NCBI GenBank assembly: GCA_025357755.1
Contig: JANXOP010000178.1
Location: 1-50,238 of the forward strand
Reading direction: 5' to 3'
From: Kofleriaceae bacterium
GTDB lineage: Bacteria > Myxococcota_A > Polyangia > Haliangiales > Haliangiaceae
DNA length: 50,238 nt
The notes under the pieces are model-generated. The model worked only from the letters and a program-made list of their open reading frames with translations, did no database searches and was not told the DNA's origin. Of this stretch, positions 17,722-25,900 are shown piece by piece; the stretch's first letter is position 1; every line of letters begins with the position of its first letter. A program made the position numbers and the translations under genes.

Positions 17722-18612
17722 CTAGTCTGGGTTCGAGTAGTCCGGGCTGCTTGCTCGAGCAAGGGCGGAAAGCAGTGCTCGGAATGCGCCGACGGCCCGC
17801 TGAGCAGCCGCGTCCTGCCCGCCGCTGTCGTTTGCCATGAACCTGCCGTACTTCACGGCTCCCGCGGCGTCGATGGTCGCGAACTCCTCCCGAAGGATCT
17901 CGAACGTAGCGGTGAGGTCGGAGAATATGTCGCTCGCCTTGATCTTGGCCGCTAGCGCCGTCTGCCCACCTGGCCAGCACTCGGCCAGCCAAACGAGGTC
18001 GTACGCATCCTTGTTCTTGTTACGTCGCCGAAGAGCGTCTGCTTTGGCGGCGAGATAGGCGGCTGGTCCTGCAACTCGGAACTGCTGCTTGGTTCGTCCG
18101 CCGCCGTCAGGCAGGTCGACCTCGAGCTCGACGGTACGGAAATCGCGATCGATGAGCCCGCCGGTAGCCAGCACCACGGCAGACAGTTTCCCCCCGACCA
18201 CGCCTCCCGGCCGGTGAAGTCTGCCCGGCTCGCGCCCCTCTGCCATTGAGCAAAAGAACTCGACGGTCACTGGTACCCACTTGCCGCCAATCCACCTCCA
18301 GCTGATCGACTTGCCGTCTTCTCTCGCCATCTCGAAGCCAGCATCTCGCAGGCACGTTTCTAGTCGGTCGTAGGCTCCGACATCGCCCTCAACCAGTGCG
18401 ACGCTCAAGCAGAGGTCGAGGTCGGTCGTTCCGATGTGAGGCTCCAACCCCACTTCAACCTTGGGGACAAGGAGCGACGGCACCAACCCACCGATGATGA
18501 TCACGTGCGCGCCCGCGAAACCGAACGCCCGGATGATGCGTGCAGCCTCGCCGTGCAGCTTCGACTTCAACACCGGGTCGTAGTCGCTGACGTGTCCACC
18601 TTCAATAGCCAA
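17722..18612 (-). CDS. AbiEii-like nucleotidyltransferase, type IV toxin
   Basis: Encodes 296 aa from a TTG at 18612 preceded by GGGAGAG with good spacing; an ATG at 18648 is an alternative. The DNA-polymerase-beta-type nucleotidyltransferase motif is visible: HVIIIGGLVPS (G41-G42) followed by GTTDLDLCLS with D64-x-D66. Further on, LAAKADALRRRNKNKDAYDL is the K-x-x-A/D-x-D-x-x-D-L segment seen in AbiEii toxins. These act in the cytosol and are thought to inactivate tRNA or another substrate by nucleotide transfer. The gene overlaps the stop of the AbiEi-like gene by 11 bp, the normal antitoxin-toxin order, so the two are translationally coupled. Confidence 0.78.
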   Translation of the reverse strand: MAIEGGHVSDYDPVLKSKLHGEAARIIRAFGFAGAHVIIIGGLVPSLLVPKVEVGLEPHIGTTDLDLCLSVALVEGDVGAYDRLETCLRDAGFEMAREDGKSISWRWIGGKWVPVTVEFFCSMAEGREPGRLHRPGGVVGGKLSAVVLATGGLIDRDFRTVELEVDLPDGGGRTKQQFRVAGPAAYLAAKADALRRRNKNKDAYDLVWLAECWPGGQTALAAKIKASDIFSDLTATFEILREEFATIDAAGAVKYGRFMANDSGGQDAAAQRAVGAFRALLSALARASSPDYSNPD

Positions 18613-19621
18613 GGACTCTCTCCCTGAAGTTCTGAGCAATGTCCTCACCGCGGCGCTCGCTCAACGCATCCAAGTAGACACGGACCCGCGGAGCGAGGCG
18701 AACACCGTCGTGCTCGATCGTGTGTGCACTGCCGAGCATCCCGGTGTCACGAATGAGTCTGATGTTGGCTCCCCGTTCCGTCTTCTCGGACTCGAGAGCC
18801 GTGGCTGCATCCTCGAGGCTGAACTGTGGAGATATCCGAACCGGCGACACCATGACGCTCGTCGGCCCAGCTCCGAGTGCAGCTGCAGCAGCACCGCCCG
18901 TGATTCCATGAGGAATATGTGCGCGATCGAGTCGCTGCGTGATGAGGTTCCAAGCTTCGCTTGGGGTCCGCGCATAGAGCGCTACCAACATCTGTCGTTC
19001 ACGACGACGTGCGACGGGTTGTGCTGCCAACCAATCGAGCAAGCGCGACTTGTCGATCACGTGGCGGCGCGTAGCCGGTCCCTTTCCAGTGACACGGACC
19101 AGGCCTTCAGATTCGAGAAGTCGCAGCACCGAATGCGTGCGCGATAGCGAAAGCTCCGCAACGCCAGCGAGATGGGTGACCTGCTGGTCGTCCCCTTCGG
19201 ACAATAGAGCTTGAACGGCGCGGACACCGTGTACACCGAGACCGGCGACTCCAGAGCCACTTGCGAGTTTGTGATGATTAACCGGGCCAGATTCGATGTG
19301 CACGATGCCGGCCTGCGACGACACGTGAAGATTCCCTCTTCGGTCGAGGTAGCCGAGCCCGCGTCTCTCTAGCTCCTCGCGCAGGTCGGCGCGGATGTAG
19401 CTGCTGGTGACGAGGGGTACAGGCTGCCCAGGACCACGTTGCCGCGATAGTCGTTCCAGCAGCTGTTCGATGTCGGCGTGGCTCTCGATTCGGATCAGCT
19501 CGAGCGGAACCGACAAACGATCCCACGCTATGGACGGGCTCGTGGCGTGTGAAACACGTAGCCAGGGACGCGGAGCGATCCAAGCGTGCATCGCCACTGG
19601 AAGCGCTAGCGTTATCTCCAT
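18602..19621 (-). CDS. AbiEi-like winged-helix antitoxin / transcriptional repressor
   Basis: Encodes 339 aa from an ATG at 19621. A winged-helix domain is seen in the middle (about residues 135-200): VQALLSEG, VTHLAGVAELSLSRTHSVLR, LLESEGLVRVTG. A C-terminal domain (LDRAHIPHGITGGAAAAALG) resembles the AbiEi antitoxin C-domain that counteracts the toxin and aids DNA binding. AbiEi proteins repress their own operon by binding inverted repeats, and one is present over the promoter (19629-19665). The first 100 residues (IESHADIEQLLERLSRQRGP) are extra compared with minimal AbiEi. Base composition is lower in GC than in the flanking core genes, consistent with acquisition. Confidence 0.7.
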   Translation of the reverse strand: MEITLALPVAMHAWIAPRPWLRVSHATSPSIAWDRLSVPLELIRIESHADIEQLLERLSRQRGPGQPVPLVTSSYIRADLREELERRGLGYLDRRGNLHVSSQAGIVHIESGPVNHHKLASGSGVAGLGVHGVRAVQALLSEGDDQQVTHLAGVAELSLSRTHSVLRLLESEGLVRVTGKGPATRRHVIDKSRLLDWLAAQPVARRRERQMLVALYARTPSEAWNLITQRLDRAHIPHGITGGAAAAALGAGPTSVMVSPVRISPQFSLEDAATALESEKTERGANIRLIRDTGMLGSAHTIEHDGVRLAPRVRVYLDALSERRGEDIAQNFRERVLGY

Positions 19622-19628
19622 TTTCTCT

Positions 19629-19665
19629 TTGATCTAATTATTCGTCCGCACAGAAAATAGATCAA
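19629..19665 (-). promoter_or_regulatory. Promoter and inverted-repeat operator of the AbiE-like operon
   Basis: On the minus strand a -35-like TTGATC (plus 19660-19665) and a -10-like AATAAT (plus 19637-19642) are separated by exactly 17 bp. The first base of the antitoxin ATG lies 16 bp after the -10 box. A perfect 8-bp inverted repeat, TTGATCTA at 19629-19636 and TAGATCAA at 19658-19665, encloses the promoter, one arm covering the -35 and the other just after the -10. The arrangement suits autorepression by the AbiEi-like protein. The surrounding 140 bp are markedly AT-rich. Confidence 0.55.
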
Positions 19666-19812
19666 GGAAGAATTTCAAGGATCTCTAATCGGTTGATTTG
19701 AGATGTTTTTCTTTGGGTAGCAGGTTTCTGTCGCGAGAGAATTTAGGTCTAGACAGATCCATGGCCGGTCGGACGCATCCGAGGTCTGTGACGCGTGTGA
19801 CGCCACAAAACG

Positions 19813-19850
19813 AAAAAAGCGACCGTCTCCGAGGAGATGCGGCCGCTTTT
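19813..19850 (-). terminator. Rho-independent terminator, apparently the original tRNA-Lys terminator
   Basis: On the minus strand AAAAGCGGCCG and TCTC pair across a CTCG tetraloop with GAGA and CGGTCGCTTTT (one G-T wobble and a 2-nt CA bulge), followed by a run of six T. It lies 15 bp downstream of the tRNA 3' fragment plus CCA, exactly where a tRNA operon terminator would be. The intact tRNA-Lys at 22657 lacks such a hairpin immediately downstream. Confidence 0.65.
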
Positions 19851-19865
19851 AGCGAATGCAGGTGG

Positions 19866-19889
19866 TGGGGGCAGAAGGGCTCTAACCTT
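19866..19889 (-). repeat. Duplicated tRNA-Lys 3' end (candidate attR)
   Basis: 24 nt matching the 3' end of tRNA-Lys(CTT) at 22657-22680 in the same orientation, with 23 of 24 identical (one change in the T-loop). On the minus strand it is followed directly by CCA, whereas the complete tRNA gene encodes no CCA. This is the layout left by site-specific integration into a tRNA gene, in which the displaced original 3' end becomes the distal attachment site. Confidence 0.62.
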
Positions 19890-20073
19890 AACGAGACGAC
19901 CACAATTGACCAAGAGTCGCGTGGCCTTGCAAACGTCTCGGTAAGTTAGCTCGATGTCCTGTCCGCTCTGGTCCGTCCGAGTCCGGCCGGATCGGTTCGA
20001 GCCTGGAAAAATTTTGCCACGCGTACCGCGGTCGTGACCCTCACAGCGGAATCCTTTTCGCGGCGGCTGGACG

Positions 20074-20715
20074 TCATGTGACGGGCGAGCGCGCAAGCTC
20101 GCTCAGCTCGAGCATTCCACCTGTCTTCTCTGCGAGTTTGCGCAAGGCGGCGATCAATAGCTCGCGGTTCGCGCGCTGATCCGGACCGTTGGGTTCACCG
20201 TCCAGACCGTAGGCAAGCCATAGGTCGGTCTTTGTGCGAAACCAGACGGTCAACCCATCGTGATCGCCGTAACCATCGAAGCCGACGTCGATGAACAGCA
20301 GCGACTCGTCCTCAGCCTCCGGCGGATGGCCCACGATCGCCCATCGCTCACCCCGAGCGATGAGCGGTACCTTGTCCATCGCCCACTCCTCTTGTGCGAG
20401 CTCGGTGAGCTCGACGAGCTCAATCTCGCCGTCGCGCGCGATCACTGTCGGCTCGAGATCGAGCTTGGCATCGATGAGGTAGTGGTCGGGAGTCCACCGC
20501 CGGTCGAGCTCAGCGAGCGGCCACGTATCGACGATCGGATCGCGTGGCGTTCCGGTTGCGACCCGCACGGTACCGGTGACCGGACCGAACACGTTGGCGT
20601 CAAGGGCAGCGAGGAACTTCGCGAAAGCCGCCCGAACTCCTGGCGTCCCGCCGAGTTTCTCCCAACTCAGGTCGCCGAGCTCACGGTTCCCACGAGCAGA
20701 ATAGAACGCCTTCAT
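20074..20715 (-). CDS. Putative immunity protein for the upstream polymorphic toxin
   Basis: Encodes 213 aa. The ATG at 20715 overlaps the TGA of the toxin-like gene (ATGA), indicating translational coupling. It has no signal peptide or membrane helix. The sequence is acidic and globular, with DRRWTPDHYLIDAKLDLEPT, WAIVGHPPEAEDESLLFIDV and GYGDHDGLTVWFRTKT, a layout like small cytosolic immunity proteins. I recognise no named Imm family. The role is inferred from position, size and coupling only. Confidence 0.5.
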   Translation of the reverse strand: MKAFYSARGNRELGDLSWEKLGGTPGVRAAFAKFLAALDANVFGPVTGTVRVATGTPRDPIVDTWPLAELDRRWTPDHYLIDAKLDLEPTVIARDGEIELVELTELAQEEWAMDKVPLIARGERWAIVGHPPEAEDESLLFIDVGFDGYGDHDGLTVWFRTKTDLWLAYGLDGEPNGPDQRANRELLIAALRKLAEKTGGMLELSELARSPVT

Positions 20716-22538
20716 TTTACCTCGAACACCATGTCGACGTTCTTTCCACCAAGCTCGGCATGGATCGCGATTTGATCGACGAACCCGACCATCTGATGGT
20801 TGGACCGAATGTAGTCCTCGATGCGGTCGCGAATCGAGGACTCTGACGCCCCCGGGATCTTGATCTTGTCGTCGAATCGAACATCCACGATGTTTCGCTT
20901 CGCGCCGCCGTGCCCAGCGGCCTGGATCTGCGCGCCGGTAAATTTTCCTACACCTTCGCTGATCTGGTCGACAAGCTTGTCCTTGCTGACAATATCCGGC
21001 GCCACCCGCTTCATCTCGTAGCGAGCGTCGGCCGCCTCTACGTCGATGTTCTTGTGCGTCCTCACTGGCTTGTTGAATGTCGTGTTGTCGGCACGCGCAA
21101 CATCCAGATCCTCGTTCGAGATCCTCGCCAGCGCGCGCTCGCCGGCACGCTTCACCGTCAGCAAGGACAGCTCGGGCCTCGGCGCGCATCGCTGCGGTAT
21201 CGTTCCATTTTGTGGCCTGGCTCGGGTCCGCCATGCACTGGGCGCGGCGCTGTTCGATGTGAACGCGGAGCGGCTCGATCAAACCGGCGACCCCGAGCGG
21301 CCGCGCGATCGCGAGGATCCCGGCGAGATTGTCCTCGATCATGTCGAACCGCTGGAGCACGGGCGCCGCGCCGTCGACGTGCTCGCCCGCCGCCACACCG
21401 AGCGCGCGTGCATCGGCCACGGCCGGATCGAGGCCGTCCAGCGGATCGCGGTGGCGGTACTCCGCGACGCCCACGAGCTTGTCATCGCCGAGCATCTCGG
21501 CTTCCCACTGCGACTGATACGGCTCGGCGAGCTCGACGCCGGGCGGGAACGCGAACGAGAAGCGATTTCCCGCGCCGACCACATACTTCTCGAACGCGGG
21601 ACTGCCGAACAGCGTGAACGCCACATCCGCGGCGCCGACGTTCGCCGGTCCCATCACGCGGACCGACGTCCAATCTCCCGTCCCGCGCTCTAGCTCGAGG
21701 TCGGCCATCCTCGCGCCTGCATCCGGTGCGGTCGCATACATGACGCTGAACTGCGACTCGTCGAACGTCGCGAACCCGAAGCATAGCGCCTCGGCGATGC
21801 GGTGCTCGACGAGCGTGCGCGCACCGAGCGACCTCGGCGACGGCTGGCGCTCGCCGGCGTTGGCGTCAATCGGTCCGAACACCGGCTCACGCGCTTCGCG
21901 CACGATCGCGGCGCGCGCACGAGCGTACGGCCATGCCAGCCGATCGACGGCGTGACGGATCGCGATGCCGAGCCGTTCCGCGATCCGGTCGGCGACCTGC
22001 GGCTCGAATGCGTCGCGCGCGGTGCCGAATTCGTCGACCGCGCGCACACGATCGACAACGTCGTAGAGCGGGGCGTCGAGCATCTGCGAGACGACTGTTG
22101 GGCTCGTATCGAGAAGCTGCTGGCCGAACGCGTACATGATCAACGGCCCACTCTCGCTCGCGGGAAGCGTGAGTCCGGGAAGCGCGATGTCGAGCTGCAG
22201 CGAAGTCTGGACTTTTTCTAGCGTGCGCCGTCCGTACTTCTTCCAGTACGCATCGACGCCTAGCGGCTCGGTCCCCGGGCCGGCGAGCTCCGGCGTCGCA
22301 TTGACCACCGACCGTACGTAGCCATTTCCGAGCGTCTGCTGTAGCAGCATGACCTGGCCGTGCGCTCGGCCGGGTAGGTCAACAACAGCTGCACGACGTA
22401 AGAGGTCGGCGGCCGGCCCGCACCGAGCGCGCCGCGCAACATCGAGGTGCCCGGGCCCTCCTGACCACCATGCTTGATCGGCGGTGCCGTGACCTGTGTC
22501 AGCGAATCTTGCTGCTGGTCGCGCGCCCCATCACCCAT
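20712..22538 (-). pseudogene. Polymorphic-toxin-like gene with two apparent frameshifts
   Basis: Three consecutive pieces form one protein of about 608 aa. The N-piece runs from the ATG at 22538 (MGDGARDQQQDSLTQV to LLLTYPAER) to about 22365. The middle piece is in another frame to about 21180 (HGQVMLLQQTLGNGYVRSVV, VVSQMLDAPLYDVVDRVRAV, GARTLVEHRIAEALCFGFAT). The C-piece returns to the first frame (LLTVKRAGERALARISNEDL to FEVK). GC at third codon positions switches frame at the same points. The LQQxLGNxxV phrase resembles the motif common in eCIS-associated DUF4157-type proteins. The C-terminal 100 residues (ARYEMKRVAPDIVSKDKLVD, RNIVDVRF, IRDRIEDYI) look like a variable toxin tip, possibly a nuclease. 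The frameshifts could be real decay or sequence errors. Confidence 0.5.
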
Positions 22539-22656
22539 CGCACCTGTTACGTTACGACGCTCGAGAGACTCCCACAAAGCCTCGCGTCATCGAATGCGGT
22601 GCGCAAACGTAAAGACGTCTCCGACGTAAACGCAGGTTTCAGCGTGACTTAATTAG

Positions 22657-22728
22657 TGGGGGCAGAAGGGCTCGAACCTTCAACCAGCGGATTAAGAGTC
22701 CGATGCTCTACCATTGAGCTATGCCCCC
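22657..22728 (-). tRNA. tRNA-Lys (anticodon CTT)
   Basis: A 72-nt cloverleaf on the minus strand: acceptor GGGGGCA/TGCCCCC with discriminator A, D-arm GCTC/GAGC, anticodon loop CTCTTAA (CTT reads AAG), and T-arm GAAGG-TTCGAGC-CCTTC. The anticodon stem has one mismatch at its outer pair. CCA is not encoded; the sequence continues CTAATT. Its 3' 24 nt recur at 19866-19889. Confidence 0.95.
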
Positions 22729-22759
22729 GGGCTGTCGTCGTGTCGTCTTTAGTTTTCAG

Positions 22760-22833
22760 TGAGTCCGAAGGGATTCGAACCCCTGACCTACGGGTTCGAA
22801 GCCCGGCGCTCTATCCAGCTGAGCTACGGACCC
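22760..22833 (-). tRNA. tRNA-Arg (anticodon TCG)
   Basis: A 74-nt cloverleaf on the minus strand: acceptor GGGTCCG/CGGACTC (one G-T pair), D-arm GCTC/GAGC, anticodon stem CCGGG/CCCGT with loop CTTCGAA (TCG), and T-arm AGGGG-TTCGAAT-CCCTT. CCA is not encoded. It lies 31 bp upstream of tRNA-Lys in the same orientation, so both are probably on one transcript. Confidence 0.95.
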
Positions 22834-22988
22834 TTGCTCGGCGGCGGGATAGATAGCGGCCCGCGACCCGGTGTGTCAAGTGGATCGCGCACCCACGCGT
22901 TACGACCGCGTAATAACTATTCCTTCTAACCAAAACAGCGTTCAGGTATACGAGGTCCTTATTCGTTCGACCGCGGATGGAGGGACCC

Positions 22989-25900
22989 GTGATCGTTTTT
23001 TCGACTCGTATCAACCGTATTTTGTCCGTGCTCTTCGTCGTTTCGATGGGGGCTTGCGGAAATTTTGGTAGCTGTTCGGCATGTGGAGCAACGGCTCCAC
23101 TTCCAACCGGCGGTCTACCCGGCAGTCAGACGGTGGAGGGCGGCGCACAGATCCGCGTCACACCGCAGGGCTTTGCCAAACTCACCTCGGTGTTGCCCGG
23201 TGTCGTGAACCAAGCGTTCGCGGGCGGTACGTGCGTGCCGCAAGGACAAGCCGGGTTCTCGACTTTCGGTGCGTTCACCGGCCTCAAGTACTGCAACGCC
23301 ACCGCGAACGGCTGCAGCCCGGGCTGCAAGATCAACGTCGGCGTGAACCCGGGCGGCTTGACGACCCAGGTCGTCGGCAATGACCTCAGACTCAATCTCT
23401 CGACGACGATCAGCGCGAAGTTCCACGGCGACGCGTACGTGGTCGACGGCCACGTCGGCAGCTGCGATCTGACCGCGGTGTCGAACGATCTCGGCGGCAG
23501 CTTCGACGTCGCCTTCGGCATCACGCCTTCGAACGGCGAGCTCAACATTCACCTCGACCACATCAACGACTTCCACCTGAGCCTCAACTTCAGTGGATGT
23601 GGGTTCGTGTCGTCGGTCGCGAACTTCTTCACCAATGCGGTCGATGCGATCCTCGGCTCGTTCATCGCGGACCTGCTCACGCCGATCATCGACCCCTTGA
23701 TCCAGGGGTTCCTACCGAGCCCGCTCGGCATCGCGAGCATCACGGATATCGGCAACCTGCTCGGTGGCGTGTCGCCCGGTACGAAGGCCACGCTCGAGAC
23801 CCGGATCGTGCCGGGTGGCTACGCGAACCTCGTCGGTAACGGCCTCAGCCTCGGCGTGATCACCGGCCTCAACTCGGATGCGGATCTCACGACCCGCACC
23901 GGGACGCGCCCGGATAACGTCCCGTACGTCAGCGAGCCGAGCACCTGCGTGCCGCCGCTGCCGACCCCGGACTTCGCGGCCGCCCCGCACAACTTGCCGA
24001 CCGTGAACCGCTCGGCGCTCACGAACCCGGCGAAGGCGTTCTCGCTCAGCGCGGCGAACGACTTCAACGGTGCGAACGAGACCGGCGCGAACGTGCCCGA
24101 TATCAAGATGGGCCTCTCGGAGACGATGCTCGACCAGCTCGGTCATCACCTCGTCACCTCGGGTGCGATGTGTCTCGGCGTCGGGACCCGCACGATCGCG
24201 CAGCTCAACGTCGGCACGATCAGCCTGCTCGTGCCCTCGATCGGCGAACTGCAGAGCACGCAAGGCAATGACCCGCTGCTGCTCGTGACGCGCCCGCAGC
24301 GCGCGATCGACTTCACGATCGGTGACAACACGGTCGCGTCGCCCGCGATCACGATGGCGCTGTCGCACCTCGAGGTCGACTTCTACGCCTTCCTCTACGA
24401 GCGCTACGTTCGAGTGTTCACGATGGACCTGACGATGAACGTCGGCATCAACCTCGAGTTCTCGCAGGTCTCTGGCATGGCCGCGATGGTCAAGCCGTCG
24501 CTCGTCGGTATCTCGTCGAGCGCGGTGCACGTCACCGTCCTCAATAGCGAGTTCGTCAAGGAGACCCCGGACCACCTCCAGATGGTGCTGCCGTCGGTGT
24601 TCGATCTCGTCACGCCGCTGCTCGGCAACCTCCCGCCGATCGCCTTGCCGTCGTTCGCGGGCTTCACGCTCAACAACCCGACGATCGCGCACGTCATCAC
24701 GAACCAGGACAACTTCCTCGCGATCACTGCATCGCTCGGTGCGGGCTTCTCGGCGCGCCAGCTCGCGACGACCGAGCCGCTCGCCGCGTCCGCGGTCCAG
24801 GCACTCGACAACGCACTCGCTCCGACGATCGCCCCGAGCACCGGCACCGCGCACCTCCAGGGCGTCGTGACGCCGGCGCCCGAGGTCGTTCGTGCCGCGC
24901 TCTCGAACCAGACCGGCGGCAAGCTGCCGGAGGTCACGATCGCCGTCGATCATTTCGACGCCGGTGGTCGCGAGCTCGAGTGGAGCTGGAACCTCAATGG
25001 CGGCCTCTATCGCCAGTGGTCTTCGGCGAGCCCGCTGGTCATCGCGGACCGCGCGTTCGCGTGGCAGGGCAAGTACGACATCGGCCTGATCTCGCGCGTG
25101 AAGGGCGACATCCACACGCAGTCGGATGAAGTTCGCATCCCGGTGATCGTCGACTCGGTCGGCCCGAAGATCTTCGACGACCAGCTCGTCGACAACGACG
25201 GCACGTTCAGCGTGCCGGTGTGGGACACCGTCAGCGGCAAGGACGTGCAAGTCGCGTTCGGCCGCCCGGGCGACGACAAGCCGCGGACGGAGTGGACGTA
25301 CCAGGGCGACGCCGCGTTCACGCGCGACCAGTACGAGAAGATGCAGTTCGCAGGGGACATCCAGGTCTTCGCGCGCGATGAAGCGGGCAACGTCGCGGTC
25401 GCGCTCGTCGCGCCGTTCCACGGGACGTCGGGCACGGCGGGTTGCACCTCGTGCAACTCGACCGGTGCGCCGACCAGCGGCAGCCTGGTGCTGTTCGGGA
25501 TCGTCGGCATCGGGCTCCTCCGCCGCCGTCGCACGCTGAGCAAGCGCACGATCAAGATGGTCTCGACGTTCGCTCTGTGGGCCGGCGCCTCGGTCGCCGC
25601 CTCGATGCAGCCCGGTTGTAGCTGCAGCGACAAGACCAGCGCGTGCGAAGCGACCGCGGATTGCACGATGTGCCCCGAGGGTCAGATCCCGTTCTGCATC
25701 GACAACACCTGCGTGTGCTCGACCGATATCCCGGCCGGCAAGGTCGGGCCCTACAGTGACATCGGCGTCAATGCCGCGGGCGACATGTGGGTTTCGGCGT
25801 ACGCGCAATCGCACGGCGACCTCGTCGTCGCGCACGCGACGGGCGGCCGGATTCCCGACAAGGATTGGGAGTGGGTCGATGGCGTTCCCGCTGGCCCGAT

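Larger units (their letters stand above)
19666..20073. other. Intergenic region with terminator and tRNA 3' fragment
   Basis: About 400 bp without a credible gene. It contains an AT-rich stretch (19666-19760), a hairpin terminator (19813-19850), and a 24-nt copy of the tRNA-Lys 3' end (19866-19889). The remaining 180 bp up to the stop of the gene at 20074 show no recognisable feature. A plus-strand ORF across the tRNA fragment gives WWGQKGSNLNE, the usual artefact of translating antisense to a tRNA T-arm. Confidence 0.6.
19866..22680 (-). mobile_element. Candidate 2.8 kb tRNA-Lys-integrated cargo segment
   Basis: The interval between the tRNA 3' copy (19866-19889) and the tRNA-Lys gene (22657-22680) is about 2.79 kb. 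It holds only a polymorphic-toxin-like gene and its ATGA-linked neighbour. No integrase or recombinase is visible inside, so this may be a decayed or trans-mobilised element. Supporting evidence: the distal copy carries CCA and the displaced terminator. Against: a lone 24-nt match could be a remnant of a duplicated tRNA. Confidence 0.45.

Noticed and set aside
19698..19949. Plus-strand ORF containing WWGQKGSNLNE
   Set aside because: It crosses the tRNA 3' fragment and terminator; the translation is the same type of artefact.
22601..22630. Two ACGTAAA direct repeats 17 bp apart upstream of the toxin-like gene
   Set aside because: Too short to call an operator without comparative data.
22656..22856. 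Plus-strand ORF with phrases such as SEGIRTPDLRVRSPALYPAE
   Set aside because: It is antisense to tRNA-Lys and tRNA-Arg; such phrases are a well-known artefact of translating tRNA genes.
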